A DNA stretch of 27,818 bases from an uncultured Methylobacillus sp. (lineage in GTDB: Bacteria > Pseudomonadota > Gammaproteobacteria > Burkholderiales > Methylophilaceae): the NCBI GenBank assembly GCA_946478865.1, contig CAMLDO010000027.1, forward strand, positions 1 through 27,818, read 5' to 3'. The position numbers were made by a program, and so were the translations under genes. A model generated the notes under the pieces. That model ran no database searches. It was not told the origin of the DNA and saw only the letters and a list, made by a program, of their open reading frames with translations. This document shows positions 1 to 10,301 of this stretch, piece by piece. The first letter of the stretch is position 1. Every line of letters begins with the position of its first letter.

Positions 1-740
<740 letters not shown>

Positions 741-855
741 ATAACCTTGAAACTTGAGTTCAAGGTTGCTAAAGCTAGCAATCAATACCTACTCAATTAC
801 TTTACTTCTTCCGTTTTTAATTCAGTAGACACACAAGCTACTGAATACCGTTTAC
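741..855 (+). other. 23S-5S internal transcribed spacer
   Basis: This is about 115 bp of AT-richer DNA between the 23S 3' end and the 5S 5' end. It holds no tRNA and no convincing open frame. It should be part of the rRNA precursor and be removed during processing. Confidence 0.8.
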
Positions 856-970
856 GTCTGGCGGCCATAGCGAGTTGGAACCACCCCTTCCCATTCCGAA
901 CAGGACCGTGAAACGACTCCGCGCCGATGATAGTATGCTCTTCGCATGCGAAAGTAGGTCACCGCCAGGC
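856..970 (+). rRNA. rrf: 5S ribosomal RNA
   Basis: A complete 5S gene of about 115 nt. The terminal helix is visible: GTCTGGCGG at the 5' end pairs with CCGCCAGGC at the 3' end. The internal TTCCCATTCCGAACAGG and GCGAAAGTAGGTCACCGCC blocks are typical of bacterial 5S. The ends are set by that helix and could shift by 1-3 nt. Confidence 0.95.
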
Positions 971-980
971 TCCTCATACC

Positions 981-1016
981 AACACAACACGCCCTCGCAA
1001 GAGGGCGTTTGTGTTT
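981..1016 (+). terminator. rRNA operon terminator hairpin
   Basis: Stem ACGCCCTC/GAGGGCGT (989-996/1001-1008) closes a GCAA tetraloop. It can be extended outward (981-987/1009-1015) by bulging one base. A T-rich run follows. Its position directly after 5S fits an intrinsic terminator for the rrn transcript. Confidence 0.85.
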
Positions 1017-1027
1017 GGAGCGTCGGA

Positions 1028-1076
1028 AAAAAGCCCTTTGATTGCCTGAAGAGGGTAATTGCCGAAGGGCTTTTTG
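1028..1076 (+). terminator. second hairpin after the rRNA operon, possible terminator
   Basis: An 11-bp perfect stem, AAAAAGCCCTT (1028-1038) with AAGGGCTTTTT (1065-1075), encloses a 26-nt loop. The 3' arm ends in five Ts. It may act as a back-up terminator for rrn readthrough; the large loop makes it weaker than the preceding one. Confidence 0.5.
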
Positions 1077-1084
1077 CTGAGCAA

Positions 1085-1113
1085 TTCCAATTCATTGAAT
1101 TGGTTGATATAAT
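1085..1113 (+). promoter_or_regulatory. candidate sigma70 promoter for the rimP operon
   Basis: A perfect TATAAT at 1108-1113 sits 17 bp downstream of a weak -35 match, TTCCAA (1085-1090). Predicted transcription start is near 1120, just before the leader hairpin at 1131. The -35 is poor, so this rests mainly on the -10 and its position. Confidence 0.5.
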
Positions 1114-1130
1114 ATTGGTCTTATTAATGG

Positions 1131-1156
1131 ATGGGCTTTCAGCCCATTTTTTGTTT
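1131..1156 (+). terminator. leader terminator/attenuator upstream of rimP
   Basis: Perfect stem ATGGGCT/AGCCCAT (1131-1137/1141-1147) with a TTC loop is followed by an uninterrupted T run to 1152. It forms an intrinsic terminator that ends 16 bp before the rimP start. A terminator inside the leader of an operon containing nusA suggests attenuation. I recall a described rimP leader attenuator in alphaproteobacteria and NusA autoregulation through a leader terminator in Bacillus. The regulatory role here is inference. Confidence 0.7.
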
Positions 1157-1171
1157 GTGGAACCGGAGCGA

Positions 1172-1606
1172 ATGCTGGATTTGCACACATTGCTGGATGA
1201 AACGCTGCAGCAGATCGGCTACGAAATGGTCGATCTGGAGATTTCCGGTCGCGGCAAGCTGATTCGGCTATTTATCGACAAGCCGGGCGGCGTGAATATC
1301 GACGATTGCGCGCTGGTCAGCGAGCACGTGTCGAATCTGCTCGCAGTCGAACATGACGTGGATTATGACCGGCTGGAAGTTTCTTCTCCTGGCCTTGATC
1401 GCGTGTTGAAGAAGATAAGCGATTTCACGCGTTTTGCTGGCAACAAGGTTGTGGTGAAGTTGCGTGTTCCGGTTGAAGGCAGAAAGAATTTCACAGGCAT
1501 TCTGCGTGGTATTGAGCAGGATATGGTGCAGGTTGAAACCGAGGCGGGTATGCAGGCGTTTGCGCTGAGCAATATCGATAAGGCCCGATTGGACCCTGAG
1601 TTTTAG
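1172..1606 (+). CDS. rimP: ribosome maturation factor RimP
   Basis: This 144-residue protein belongs to the RimP family, which helps mature the 30S subunit and is usually encoded just before nusA. The N-terminal alpha/beta domain carries [13 protein letters not shown] and the SSPGLDRVL motif near residues 70-78. A small SH3-like C-terminal domain follows (roughly residues 85-144). The frame is open upstream as far as the 5S gene, but ATG 1172 is chosen because it gives the normal length and has GGAG just ahead (1165-1168, short spacing). It is the first gene of the operon, preceded by a leader terminator, and its stop lies 13 bp before nusA. Confidence 0.95.
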   Translation: MLDLHTLLDETLQQIGYEMVDLEISGRGKLIRLFIDKPGGVNIDDCALVSEHVSNLLAVEHDVDYDRLEVSSPGLDRVLKKISDFTRFAGNKVVVKLRVPVEGRKNFTGILRGIEQDMVQVETEAGMQAFALSNIDKARLDPEF

Positions 1607-1619
1607 GCGGAGGTGGAAG

Positions 1620-3086
1620 ATGAGTCGCGAAGTATTACTGCTGGTCGATGCGCTGGCGCACGAGAAAAATGTAGAAAAGGAAGTAATCTTTACTGCCCTA
1701 GAGTTGGCACTGGCCTCCGCATCCAAGAAGCGTTTCCAGGAAGATGCCGATGTACGCGTCGCGATTGACCGTAACAGCGGTGAGTACGAGTCTTTCCGTC
1801 GTTGGCAGGTCGTGGCAGAGGAATTGTTGGAAAATCCTGCTGCACAGATTGCCGTGAGCGATGAACGTGCTGCAGATTTGAGCGAAGGCGATTATATCGA
1901 GGAGCCGCTGGAGTCCGTCGAGTTCGGCCGCATCGGTGCCCAGGCTGCCAAGCAGGTGATTCTGCAAAAAGTACGTGAAGCTGAGCGTGAGCAGATCCTC
2001 AACGATTTCCTCGCGCGCAAGGAACATCTGGTAACGGGTGTCATCAAGCGCATGGAAAAGGGCAATGCGATTATCGAAGTTGGCCGCATTGAAGCCTTGC
2101 TGCCGCGCGAGCAAATGATCCCGAAAGAAAATCTGCGCGTCGGCGATCGCGTGCGTGCCTATCTGCTGCGCATCGAGCGCGGCGGCCGCGGTCCCCAACT
2201 GATTCTTTCCCGCGTCGTGCCGGAATTCCTCGTCAAGTTGTTCGAGCTGGAGGTGCCGGAAATCGAAGAAGGCCTGCTGGAAATTCGCTCTGCTGCCCGT
2301 GACCCTGGCCTGCGTTCCAAGATCGCCGTGAAGTCGAACGATCAGCGCCTGGACCCGGTCGGGACCTGCGTCGGCATGCGCGGTTCGCGCGTGCAGGCAG
2401 TCACCAGCGAACTCGCAGGCGAGCGCGTGGACATCGTGCTGTGGTCGATGGAGCCGGCGCAGTTCGTCATCAATGCGATGGCGCCGGCAGAGGTTTCCAG
2501 CATCGTGGTGGACGAGGATGCGCACAGCATGGACGTGGTCGTCGATGAAGATCAACTGGCCCAAGCCATCGGCAAGAGCGGCCAGAATGTGCGCCTCGCT
2601 TCCGAGTTGACTGGCTGGACGCTCAACATCATGACTGAAGAGGAAGCCGCGCAGAAGAACGAAGCGGAATATTCCAAGATTCGCGAGTTGTTCATGGACA
2701 AACTGGACGTCGATGAGGAAGTAGCCGATATCCTGGTACAGGAAGGCTTCAGCTCGCTGGAAGAAATTGCCTACGTGCCGTTGTCCGAAATGGTTGAAAT
2801 CGAGGCGTTTGACGAGGATACCGTCAACGAGCTGCGCAAGCGTGCGCGAGATGCGATCCTGACCGAAGCGATTGCCAAGGAAGAAAAGGTCGAAGAGGCT
2901 TCTGAAGGCCTGCTTACGATGGAAGGCATGGATGCCGAAACTGCGCACCTGCTGGCATCGAAAGGGGTGTCGACGATGGAAGACTTGGCCGACCTGGCTG
3001 TGGATGACCTGGTCGAACTGACCTCCATGGACGCGGAACGCGCCAAACAACTGATCATGACGGCGCGTGCGCCCTGGTTCGCCTGA
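1620..3086 (+). CDS. nusA: transcription termination/antitermination factor NusA
   Basis: NusA binds RNA polymerase and modulates pausing, intrinsic and Rho-dependent termination, and rRNA antitermination. The 488-residue product has the full domain set. There is an N-terminal RNAP-binding domain (1 to about 130) and an S1 domain (about 137-200). KH1 has [10 protein letters not shown] near 252 and KH2 has [18 protein letters not shown] near 314. Two C-terminal helix-hairpin acidic repeats follow (about 360-420 and 430-488), as in E. coli. A strong GGAGG (1609-1613) sits 6 nt before the ATG. It is second in the rimP operon. Confidence 0.98.
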   Translation: MSREVLLLVDALAHEKNVEKEVIFTALELALASASKKRFQEDADVRVAIDRNSGEYESFRRWQVVAEELLENPAAQIAVSDERAADLSEGDYIEEPLESVEFGRIGAQAAKQVILQKVREAEREQILNDFLARKEHLVTGVIKRMEKGNAIIEVGRIEALLPREQMIPKENLRVGDRVRAYLLRIERGGRGPQLILSRVVPEFLVKLFELEVPEIEEGLLEIRSAARDPGLRSKIAVKSNDQRLDPVGTCVGMRGSRVQAVTSELAGERVDIVLWSMEPAQFVINAMAPAEVSSIVVDEDAHSMDVVVDEDQLAQAIGKSGQNVRLASELTGWTLNIMTEEEAAQKNEAEYSKIRELFMDKLDVDEEVADILVQEGFSSLEEIAYVPLSEMVEIEAFDEDTVNELRKRARDAILTEAIAKEEKVEEASEGLLTMEGMDAETAHLLASKGVSTMEDLADLAVDDLVELTSMDAERAKQLIMTARAPWFA

Positions 3087-3119
3087 TAAGGCAACCGCAC
3101 AAGTAGACTGGAGAGCAGT

Positions 3120-5795
3120 ATGGGACAATCGAGCGTTGCACAATTTGCCAGCGAACTGGGCCTGCAGGCCGAGTTGCTGCTTGAGCAGCTGAAGGCCGCC
3201 GGGGTGAGCAAGGCCAACCCGGATGACCGGCTGACCGAGCAGGACAAAACCGCGCTGCTGGACTACCTGCGCAAGGGCCACGGGGCGGAAGCGCCGAAAA
3301 ACAAGATTACGCTGACACGCAAGCAGGTCACCGAGATTCGCAAGTCGGACAGCAGCGGCAAGGCGCGCACCATTCAGGTCGAGGTGCGCAAGAAGCGCGT
3401 CCTCGTACGACGTGAGTCCGAGCTGGAGCCGAGTGTTGAGGTAGAGAATCAGCCGCTGGTTGTGGAAGAGCCGGTGTCCGAACCTGCTCCGGTGGAAGTA
3501 CTGCCTGAGCCTCCGGTCGAAGTGGAGGATGAAGCCCAGGTCGAGCCCGAGGTTGTCGAGGCGGAGCCGGTAGAGGAACCCAGTGAAGCGGTTGCTCCTG
3601 TTGCCGAAGTTGCTTCCCGTCCTCGTATCCATGACCTGCTGGATGCCGATCAGATTGCCAAGCGCGAGGCGGAAGCGCGCCGTCATGCCGAATTGATCGC
3701 GATTCAGGCAGAAGAGTTGCGCAAGAAGCAGGCGCTGCAGCAGCGCCGCGCGGAAGAGGCGGCACGCAAGGCCAGCGAGGCTGCGGCCGCTCCTGCCCAG
3801 CCGAATCTGAGTGAAGGTACGCTGCATAAGCCTGCGAGCAAGGACAACAAGCCGAAAACGGAAGAAAAGCCGGGCAAGAAGAGCACCAAGGGCGGAGCCG
3901 GTGACTGGGATAGCGCCAGCAAGAAGCGCGGCATCAAGACGCGCGGCGACGTTGGTGTTGGTCAGGGCTGGCGTGAGCACAAGGGCAAATCGAAGTCGCA
4001 CAAGGACGATCAGCAGCATGCGTTCTCTGCGCCGACCGAACCGGTCGTGCGTGAAGTGCTCGTGCCCGAGACCATTACTGTTGCCGATCTTGCACACAAG
4101 ATGGCGGTGAAGGCTGCTGAAGTCATCAAGACGCTCATGAAGATGGGCATGATGGTGACGATCAATCAGGTGCTGGATCAGGAAACCGCGATTATCGTCG
4201 TCGAGGAAATGGGGCACGCGGCCAAGGCGGCCGAAGCCAATGATCCGGAAGCCTTCCTCGAAACCGAGCATGTCGAGGCCGTGAATGAGGCGCGTCCGCC
4301 GGTCGTTACCGTAATGGGTCACGTCGACCACGGCAAGACCTCGCTGCTGGACTACATCCGCCGTGCCAAGGTGGCCTCAGGCGAAGCCGGCGGCATTACA
4401 CAGCATATCGGCGCCTACCACGTCGAAACGCCGCGCGGTCTGGTGACCTTCCTCGATACGCCCGGTCACGAAGCGTTTACGGCGATGCGCGCGCGCGGCG
4501 CCAAAGCCACCGACGTGGTTATCCTGGTGGTGGCGGCCGATGACGGCGTGATGCCGCAAACGATCGAAGCGGTTCATCATGCAAAAGCGGCGAATGTTCC
4601 GCTCGTTGTCGCCGTGAACAAGATCGACAAGCCGGAAGCCAATCCGGAACGCGTGAAGCAGGAGTTGGTCGCCCATGAAGTGGTGCCCGAAGACTGGGGC
4701 GGCGAGGTGATGTTCCGCGAAGTGTCTGCCAAGACCGGTCAGGGGATCGACGAGCTGCTGGAGGCCGTGCTTCTTCAGGCCGAAGTCCTGGAATTGACTG
4801 CTCCCAAAAACACTCCGGCCAAGGGCATGGTGATCGAAGGGCGCCTGGACAAGGGACGCGGCCCGGTTGCGACCGTGCTGGTTCAATCCGGCACGCTTCG
4901 CCGCGGCGACATGCTGCTGGCCGGTAGCTCTTTCGGCCGCGTGCGTGCCATGCTGGACGAAGCCGGCAAGGACGTAAAGGAAGCCGGCCCATCCATTCCG
5001 GTCGAAATTCTCGGTCTTTCCGATGTGCCGATGGCGGGTGAGGAAGTGATCGTACTGAATGATGAGCGCAAGGCACGTGAAATCGCGCTGTTCCGCCAAG
5101 GCAAGTTCCGTGACGTCAAACTCGCGAAACAGCAGGCCGCCAAGCTGGAGAACATGTTCGAACAGATGGCGGAGGGTGAGGTTAAAACCCTGCCGCTTAT
5201 CATCAAGTCTGATGTACAGGGCTCGTACGAAGCGTTGTCCACCTCGCTGCAGAAGCTGTCCACGAATGAGGTCAAGGTCAATATCCTGCATACCGGCGTG
5301 GGCGCTATCAGCGAATCCGACGTCAACCTGGCGGCTGCATCCAAGGCGGTTGTCATTGGTTTCAACGTTCGCGCCGATGCAAATGCACGTAAGCTGGCTG
5401 AATCGTCCGGTGTCGATATTCGCTACTACAACATCATTTACGAAGCTGTGGATGAAGTGAAAGCGGCGTTGGGTGGCATGCTGTCGCCGGAGAAGAAGGA
5501 AAACACGATCGGTCTCGTCGAGATTCGCGAAGTGTTCCGCATCTCCAAGGTCGGCTCTGTTGCCGGTTGTTACGTGCTCGACGGTCAGGTCAAGCGTGGT
5601 GCCAAGGTGCGAGTGCTGCGTTCGAATGTCGTGGTGCACGAAGGCGAGCTGGATGCGCTCAAGCGCTTCAAGGATGATGTGCGCGAGGTCAAGGCCGGTT
5701 TCGAGTGCGGTATTTCGCTGAAGAACTTCAATGACATCGAAGTGGGTGACCAGCTCGAAGTGTTTGAAGTTGTGGAAGTGGCGCGTACCTTGTAA
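3120..5795 (+). CDS. infB: translation initiation factor IF-2
   Basis: IF-2 is the GTPase that brings initiator fMet-tRNA to the 30S subunit and promotes subunit joining. The 891-residue length is typical. An IF2_N domain (about 6-55) is followed by a Pro/Val/Glu-rich linker and a charged Lys/Ala/Glu coiled segment. A second N-terminal subdomain (about 307-370) leads into the G domain. G motifs are GHVDHGKT (400-407), DTPGHEAF (446-453), NKID (500-503) and SAKTGQG (536-542). Domains II-IV run to the C-terminus. The start has GGAGAG at 3110-3115. The stop codon overlaps the rbfA start by one base. Confidence 0.98.
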   Translation: MGQSSVAQFASELGLQAELLLEQLKAAGVSKANPDDRLTEQDKTALLDYLRKGHGAEAPKNKITLTRKQVTEIRKSDSSGKARTIQVEVRKKRVLVRRESELEPSVEVENQPLVVEEPVSEPAPVEVLPEPPVEVEDEAQVEPEVVEAEPVEEPSEAVAPVAEVASRPRIHDLLDADQIAKREAEARRHAELIAIQAEELRKKQALQQRRAEEAARKASEAAAAPAQPNLSEGTLHKPASKDNKPKTEEKPGKKSTKGGAGDWDSASKKRGIKTRGDVGVGQGWREHKGKSKSHKDDQQHAFSAPTEPVVREVLVPETITVADLAHKMAVKAAEVIKTLMKMGMMVTINQVLDQETAIIVVEEMGHAAKAAEANDPEAFLETEHVEAVNEARPPVVTVMGHVDHGKTSLLDYIRRAKVASGEAGGITQHIGAYHVETPRGLVTFLDTPGHEAFTAMRARGAKATDVVILVVAADDGVMPQTIEAVHHAKAANVPLVVAVNKIDKPEANPERVKQELVAHEVVPEDWGGEVMFREVSAKTGQGIDELLEAVLLQAEVLELTAPKNTPAKGMVIEGRLDKGRGPVATVLVQSGTLRRGDMLLAGSSFGRVRAMLDEAGKDVKEAGPSIPVEILGLSDVPMAGEEVIVLNDERKAREIALFRQGKFRDVKLAKQQAAKLENMFEQMAEGEVKTLPLIIKSDVQGSYEALSTSLQKLSTNEVKVNILHTGVGAISESDVNLAAASKAVVIGFNVRADANARKLAESSGVDIRYYNIIYEAVDEVKAALGGMLSPEKKENTIGLVEIREVFRISKVGSVAGCYVLDGQVKRGAKVRVLRSNVVVHEGELDALKRFKDDVREVKAGFECGISLKNFNDIEVGDQLEVFEVVEVARTL

Positions 5796-6163
5796 TGGCC
5801 AAGGAATTTGCCCGCCATCAACGCGTTGCCGAGCAAATGCAGCGCGAACTGGCCGATCTTCTGCAATTTGAGGTGAAGGACCCGCGCGTGTCGCGGGTCA
5901 CCGTTACCGAAGTCGAAGTGAGCGGCGATCTGGCGCATGCCAAGGTGTTCTACAGTTCCACGGAAAGCTCGCCCGAGTTGCAAAAAGGGCTGGAAAAGGC
6001 GGCAGGCTTCCTGCGTAGCCAGCTTTCACAGCGCATGCTGATGCGGACTGTGCCGCAGCTGCATTTCGTCTACGATGCATCCATTGAGCGCGGAATGCAG
6101 CTTTCCCGCCTCATCGACGATGCCGTGGCCGAAGACCAGAAGCGCAACTCAGACGAGCACTGA
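5795..6163 (+). CDS. rbfA: 30S ribosome-binding factor RbfA
   Basis: RbfA is a small KH-like protein that binds 16S rRNA late in 30S maturation. The 122-residue product shows the family core DPRVSRVTVTEVEVSGDLAHAKVFYS-like segment near residues 29-54 and the ERGMQLSRLIDDA helix toward the C-terminus. The ATG uses the last base of the infB stop (TAATG), so translation is probably coupled to infB. No strong independent Shine-Dalgarno is visible. It sits 5 bp before truB. Confidence 0.96.
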   Translation: MAKEFARHQRVAEQMQRELADLLQFEVKDPRVSRVTVTEVEVSGDLAHAKVFYSSTESSPELQKGLEKAAGFLRSQLSQRMLMRTVPQLHFVYDASIERGMQLSRLIDDAVAEDQKRNSDEH

Positions 6164-6168
6164 TACCC

Positions 6169-7080
6169 GTGCAGTTCAAGCGCATCAAGCGCCCGGTAGA
6201 CGGGGTATTGCTGCTGGACAAGCCCGCCGGCATTTCATCCAATCAGGCCCTGCAAAAGGCCAAGCATCTTTTCATGGCTGCAAAAGCCGGACATACGGGA
6301 AGCCTCGATCCCTTTGCTACCGGCTTGCTTCCCCTTTGTTTTGGCGAAGCGACCAAGTTTTCCCATTATCTCCTCGATGCTGACAAAACCTATGCGGCAA
6401 CGCTTCGGCTCGGGGCCACCAGTACGACAGGAGATATCGAGGGCGAAATCGTGACGACGGCTGAAGTCGATGTGACCCCGGCTGACATCGAGAAGGTAAT
6501 ACAGCGTTTTCATGGCGAAATCAGCCAGGTGCCGCCGATGTATTCAGCGCTCAAGCATCACGGCAAGGCCTTGTACGAATATGCGCGTGCGGGCGTGGAG
6601 ATCGAGCGCCCGGCACGCCAGGTAACGATACATCGTCTCGTGGTGACGCGTTTCGAGGCACCGTATCTTTGCATCGAGGTGTCCTGCAGCAAGGGAACGT
6701 ACATACGGACGCTCGCTGAAGATATCGGGCGAATGCTGGGCTGCGGTGCCTACCTGACCGAGTTGCGTCGACTGAAAACCGGCAACTTCGATCTTGCGCC
6801 GGCCGTCACCCTGGAGCATCTCGAGTCCCTATCGATCGAGCAGCGCGATGCACTGCTGCTGGGTGCTGATGCACTGGTCGCAGATTTACCGGAAGCCGAA
6901 CTGGACGAAGACAGCACCTTTTATCTTTGTCGTGGCCAGTCCGTCTGGGTGTCGGGCAAGCGGGCGCTGGGGGATATCCGGCTCTATGGCGGAGGACGAC
7001 GTTTCCTCGGTTTGGGCGAGGTGATGCCGGATGGAAGGATTGCTCCGCGGCGCTTGCTGCAGACGCAGGAAAAGCAATAA
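6169..7080 (+). CDS. truB: tRNA pseudouridine(55) synthase TruB
   Basis: TruB isomerises U55 in the T-loop of tRNAs. The 303-residue product has the family signatures GVLLLDKPAGISSN (12-25) and GHTGSLDPFATG (41-52), with catalytic Asp47. The KGTYIRTLAEDIG motif and a C-terminal PUA-like segment follow. Translation starts at GTG 6169; the next in-frame ATG would remove the first conserved motif. It is the last gene of the rimP operon block, and a separate promoter for rpsO follows. Confidence 0.96.
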   Translation: MQFKRIKRPVDGVLLLDKPAGISSNQALQKAKHLFMAAKAGHTGSLDPFATGLLPLCFGEATKFSHYLLDADKTYAATLRLGATSTTGDIEGEIVTTAEVDVTPADIEKVIQRFHGEISQVPPMYSALKHHGKALYEYARAGVEIERPARQVTIHRLVVTRFEAPYLCIEVSCSKGTYIRTLAEDIGRMLGCGAYLTELRRLKTGNFDLAPAVTLEHLESLSIEQRDALLLGADALVADLPEAELDEDSTFYLCRGQSVWVSGKRALGDIRLYGGGRRFLGLGEVMPDGRIAPRRLLQTQEKQ

Positions 7081-7096
7081 AAAATCAATCAACAGC

Positions 7097-7126
7097 TTGT
7101 TTACTTTTACATTTTAGAGTTAGAAT
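7097..7126 (+). promoter_or_regulatory. candidate promoter for rpsO
   Basis: TTGTTT (7097-7102) and TAGAAT (7121-7126) are separated by 18 bp in the AT-rich gap between truB and rpsO. Predicted start is near 7133, giving a short 5' UTR before the rpsO ATG at 7153. E. coli rpsO also has its own promoter at this place. Confidence 0.55.
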
Positions 7127-7152
7127 GCGCGGTTCAAGATTAGGAGAACAGA

Positions 7153-7422
7153 ATGTCCATTACGACTGCTGAAACAGCACGGCTGATTGCCGAATACAAG
7201 CAAGGTGAAAACGACACCGGCTCCCCGGAAGTGCAAGTCGCACTGCTGACCAGCCGTATCACCACGCTGACCGAACACTTCAAGACCCATGCCAAGGATC
7301 ACCACTCCCGTCGCGGCCTGCTGGCTCTGGTTAGCCAACGTCGTAAGCTGCTGGACTACCTGAAGCGCAAGAACGCTGACCGCTATCGCTCCCTGATCGC
7401 CCGCCTCGGTCTGCGCAAGTAA
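7153..7422 (+). CDS. rpsO: 30S ribosomal protein S15
   Basis: S15 is a primary 16S rRNA binding protein of the central domain. The 89-residue product is full length and highly conserved, with the [26 protein letters not shown] core (about 41-72) and the C-terminal LGLRK. AGGAGA (7142-7147) precedes the ATG by about 5 nt. The gene is followed by a long hairpin and then pnp, the classical rpsO-pnp arrangement. S15 is autoregulated translationally in E. coli; I did not resolve an equivalent pseudoknot here. Confidence 0.98.
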   Translation: MSITTAETARLIAEYKQGENDTGSPEVQVALLTSRITTLTEHFKTHAKDHHSRRGLLALVSQRRKLLDYLKRKNADRYRSLIARLGLRK

Positions 7423-7441
7423 TCCTCTGGGGTAACTCACA

Positions 7442-7490
7442 AAAAATAAGCCGAAAGCATGCGGAAACGCAGCGCTTGTCGGCTTATTTT
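7442..7490 (+). terminator. rpsO-pnp intergenic hairpin (terminator and possible RNase III site)
   Basis: A long interrupted hairpin: outer stem AATAAGCCGA (7445-7454) with TCGGCTTATT (7479-7488), then AAGC/GCTT, then TGCG/CGCA closing a GAAA tetraloop. A T-rich tail (TTTTCTTTTG) follows. It can act as an intrinsic terminator reducing pnp transcription. As an extended duplex in the pnp leader it also resembles the place where RNase III cuts to allow PNPase autoregulation in E. coli; that role is inferred. Confidence 0.75.
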
Positions 7491-7512
7491 CTTTTGAAAA
7501 GGACGTAATGCC

Positions 7513-9645
7513 GTGAAACCAATCAAGAAATCAATCCAGTACGGCAAGCATACGCTGACGCTGGAAACCGGTGAAATCGCGCGTCAGGCCGATGGCGCCG
7601 TAATGGTGAGCCTGGACGATACCGTTGTGCTGGTGACCGTTGTGGGCAAGCGCGATGTGAAGGAAGGCCAGGACTTCTTCCCGCTGACCGTGGATTATCA
7701 GGAACGTACTTATGCCGCCGGCAAGATCCCCGGCGGCTTTTTCAAGCGCGAAGGCCGTCCGTCCGAAAAGGAAACGCTGACTTCCCGCCTTATCGATCGT
7801 CCGTTGCGCCCGCTGTTCCCGGAAGCCTTCTATAACGAAGTTCAAATCGTCGCGACGGTCATGTCGTCCGACAACGAAATCGATGCCGACATTCCAGCTA
7901 TCATCGGCGCCTCCGCAGCGCTGGCGATTTCCGGCATTCCGTTCTACGGTCCGATCGGTGCAGCACGCGTCGGTTACATCAACGGCGAGTACGTGCTTAA
8001 CCCGACCGCGACCGAGTTGAAGGAAACCCAGCTGGATCTGGTGATCGCAGCAACCGACAGCGCCGTGCTGATGGTGGAATCCGAAGCGCAGCAACTGTCC
8101 GAAGACGTGATGCTGGGCTCCGTGGTATTCGGTCACCAGCAGCAACAGGCCGTGATCAACCTGATCAACGAACTGGCTGCCGAAGTCGGCAACGAGCCGT
8201 GGGATTGGACCCCGCCGGCAACCGATGCCGCAATGATCGAGAAGCTGACCGCGCTGGCTTCCAACGACATCAACGAAGCCTACAAGATCAAGTCCAAGCA
8301 GGCACGTTCCAGCAAGCTGGACGAAATCAAGTCGCGCGTGCTGGGCGAAATGATCACCGCGGACACCGACACCAACGCTGCCAACCAGATCAAGGACGCA
8401 CTGTTCAAGCTGGAAGCCAACGTGGTGCGCAGCCAGATTCTGAACGGCGAGCCGCGTATTGATGGTCGTGATACCCGTACCGTGCGTCCGATCAGCATCC
8501 GTACCGGCGTGCTGCCACGTACCCACGGTTCTGCGCTGTTCACTCGTGGCGAAACACAGGCGCTGGTCGTTGCCACGCTGGGCACCGGTCGCGACGAGCA
8601 GATCATCGACGCGCTGCAAGGCGAATACCATGATCGTTTCATGCTGCACTACAACATGCCTCCGTATGCAACGGGCGAAACCGGCCGTGTCGGTACGCCG
8701 AAGCGCCGCGAAATCGGTCACGGCCGTCTGGCCAAGCGTGCCCTGATCGCCGCACTGCCGAGCCAGGAAGAATTCGGCTACACCATCCGCGTGGTGTCCG
8801 AAATTACCGAATCCAACGGTTCCAGCTCCATGGCTTCCGTGTGCGGCGGCTGTCTGGCGCTGATGGATGCGGGTGTTCCGGTCAAGGCGCACGTTGCGGG
8901 TATCGCGATGGGCCTGATCAAGGAAGGCAACCGCTTTGCAGTGCTGACCGACATTCTGGGCGACGAAGATCACCTCGGCGACATGGACTTCAAGGTGGCC
9001 GGTACCGATGCTGGTATCACTGCGCTGCAGATGGACATCAAGATCACCGGCATCACCGCCGAGATCATGAAGGTTGCATTGGCACAGGCCAAGGAAGGCC
9101 GCATGCATATCCTCGGCCTCATGAAGGGCGCGCTGGATCATTCCCGTGAGGAAATGTCTGCCTATGCACCGCGCATCATCACGATGAAGATCAATCCGGA
9201 GAAGATCCGCGACGTGATCGGCAAGGGCGGCGCAGTGATTCGTGCGCTGACCGAGGAAACCGGCACCACGATCGACATCGACGATGACGGCACGATCAAG
9301 ATCGGTTGCGTCAATGCCGAGGCCGGTGAGGAAGCGAAGAAGCGCATCGAGCTGATTACCGCCGAAGTGGAAGTGGGCCAAGTGTACGAAGGTACCGTGC
9401 TCAAGCTGCTGGATATCGGTGCGATCGTGTCGCTGCTGCCGGGCAAGGACGGTCTGGTGCACATCTCCCAGATCGCTCATCAGCGCGTGAACAACGTGGC
9501 TGATTTCCTCAAGGAAGGTCAGCAGGTCAAGGTCAAGGTGCTGGAAGTGGATGACCGCGGCCGTGTCCGTTTGTCCATGAAGGCGCTGCTGGAAGCTCCG
9601 GCTCCTGAGACCAAGGCTCCTGTGGAGCAGGCCGAACAAGAGTAA
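7513..9645 (+). CDS. pnp: polyribonucleotide nucleotidyltransferase (PNPase)
   Basis: PNPase degrades RNA 3' to 5' using phosphate and is a core RNA-decay enzyme. The 710-residue product has RNase PH domain 1 (about 1-145), a helical linker, and RNase PH domain 2 (about 310-540). Phosphate-site SSSM (437-440) and acidic residues D486, D490 and D492 ([10 protein letters not shown]) are intact. A KH domain with [10 protein letters not shown] and a C-terminal S1 domain (about 620-690) follow. The start is GTG 7513 with AAGGA about 9 nt upstream; an ATG at 7508 is out of frame. A strong terminator follows the gene. Confidence 0.98.
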   Translation: MKPIKKSIQYGKHTLTLETGEIARQADGAVMVSLDDTVVLVTVVGKRDVKEGQDFFPLTVDYQERTYAAGKIPGGFFKREGRPSEKETLTSRLIDRPLRPLFPEAFYNEVQIVATVMSSDNEIDADIPAIIGASAALAISGIPFYGPIGAARVGYINGEYVLNPTATELKETQLDLVIAATDSAVLMVESEAQQLSEDVMLGSVVFGHQQQQAVINLINELAAEVGNEPWDWTPPATDAAMIEKLTALASNDINEAYKIKSKQARSSKLDEIKSRVLGEMITADTDTNAANQIKDALFKLEANVVRSQILNGEPRIDGRDTRTVRPISIRTGVLPRTHGSALFTRGETQALVVATLGTGRDEQIIDALQGEYHDRFMLHYNMPPYATGETGRVGTPKRREIGHGRLAKRALIAALPSQEEFGYTIRVVSEITESNGSSSMASVCGGCLALMDAGVPVKAHVAGIAMGLIKEGNRFAVLTDILGDEDHLGDMDFKVAGTDAGITALQMDIKITGITAEIMKVALAQAKEGRMHILGLMKGALDHSREEMSAYAPRIITMKINPEKIRDVIGKGGAVIRALTEETGTTIDIDDDGTIKIGCVNAEAGEEAKKRIELITAEVEVGQVYEGTVLKLLDIGAIVSLLPGKDGLVHISQIAHQRVNNVADFLKEGQQVKVKVLEVDDRGRVRLSMKALLEAPAPETKAPVEQAEQE

Positions 9646-9671
9646 TTCACTTACTCTCGGTAGGAAACAAG

Positions 9672-9708
9672 AACCGGGCAGTCAGAAATGACTGCCCGGT
9701 TTTTTTTA
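9672..9708 (+). terminator. intrinsic terminator after pnp
   Basis: A 13-bp perfect stem, AACCGGGCAGTCA (9672-9684) with TGACTGCCCGGTT (9689-9701), closes a GAAA loop and is followed by eight Ts. It is a textbook Rho-independent terminator 26 bp after the pnp stop. Confidence 0.95.
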
Positions 9709-9734
9709 TTGTTTATGACTGTGTTATGCCTAAT

Positions 9735-9762
9735 AAAAAAGCCGCGAGAGCGCGGCTTTTTT
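9735..9762. terminator. bidirectional terminator between pnp and dksA
   Basis: A 12-bp perfect stem, AAAAAAGCCGCG with CGCGGCTTTTTT, closes an AGAG loop. The six As and six Ts give a U-tract on either strand. It lies 27 bp beyond the dksA stop, so it most likely ends the minus-strand dksA transcript and backs up the pnp terminator. Confidence 0.92.
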
Positions 9763-9789
9763 ATGGATGCGAAAGGGAAAGAATCGCTT

Positions 9790-10209
9790 TTATTTGGCGA
9801 CTTGTCTTTCGCGAATTTCGTCCAGTGTCTTGCAGTCGATGCAAAGCGTTGCCGTCGGACGTGCTTCCAGACGCTTGAGACCGATCTCGACGCCGCAGCT
9901 TTCGCAGTAGCCGTAATCATGCTCGTTGATCTTGCCCAGCGTTTCGTCGATTTTCTTGATCAGCTTGCGTTCGCGATCGCGGTTGCGCAGTTCCAGTGCC
10001 ATATCGGATTCCTGGCTGGCGCGGTCATTGGGATCGGCAAACATGGTCACTTCGTCCTGCATCGTATGTACGGTGCGGTCGATATCCTGGCTCAGTTCGG
10101 CTTTCCAATCATTGAGGATCTTGCGGAAATGATCGAGCTGCTTGTCGTTCATGTACTCTTCGTCGGGCTTGGGCACGTACGGAGTAAAGTGCTTGATAAC
10201 TTCAGTCAT
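9790..10209 (-). CDS. dksA: RNA polymerase-binding transcription factor DksA
   Basis: DksA inserts into the RNA polymerase secondary channel and works with ppGpp in the stringent response. The product has the coiled-coil tip motif DPNDRA (DxxDxA), the coiled coil on either side of it, and a C-terminal four-cysteine zinc finger (CESCG...CIDCK). Start ATG 10209 gives 139 residues and has AAGAG 5 nt upstream. An in-frame ATG at 10233 would add eight residues but lacks a ribosome-binding site and lies at or before the predicted transcription start. It is downstream of folD on the same strand with a 92-bp gap. Confidence 0.95.
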   Translation of the reverse strand: MTEVIKHFTPYVPKPDEEYMNDKQLDHFRKILNDWKAELSQDIDRTVHTMQDEVTMFADPNDRASQESDMALELRNRDRERKLIKKIDETLGKINEHDYGYCESCGVEIGLKRLEARPTATLCIDCKTLDEIRERQVAK

Positions 10210-10236
10210 GTGAACTCTTAGAGGTTTAGCCATCTT

Positions 10237-10265
10237 GCGATAGCAGAAAGTTAGAGCAGGCGCAA
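10237..10265 (-). promoter_or_regulatory. candidate promoter for dksA
   Basis: Read on the minus strand, TTGCGC (10260-10265) and TATCGC (10237-10242) are separated by 17 bp. Predicted start is near 10230. The -10 is only a partial match, but the position between folD and dksA is appropriate and favours the shorter dksA start. Confidence 0.4.
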
Positions 10266-10301
10266 GTTTACTACTATTGAAAAATATGTCTACTGAGAAA
10301 A

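Noticed and set aside
875..1171. 99-codon N-terminal extension of rimP
   Set aside because: It would begin inside 5S rRNA and cross two terminators; RimP homology begins at 1172.
1698..4331. 877-codon minus-strand open frame across nusA and infB
   Set aside because: It is antisense to two unmistakable genes, has a His/Leu/Arg-rich composition typical of the reverse strand of GC-rich coding DNA, and matches no family.
7531..9639. 702-codon minus-strand open frame across pnp
   Set aside because: Exact antisense of pnp with shadow-type composition; no ribosome-binding site or family match.
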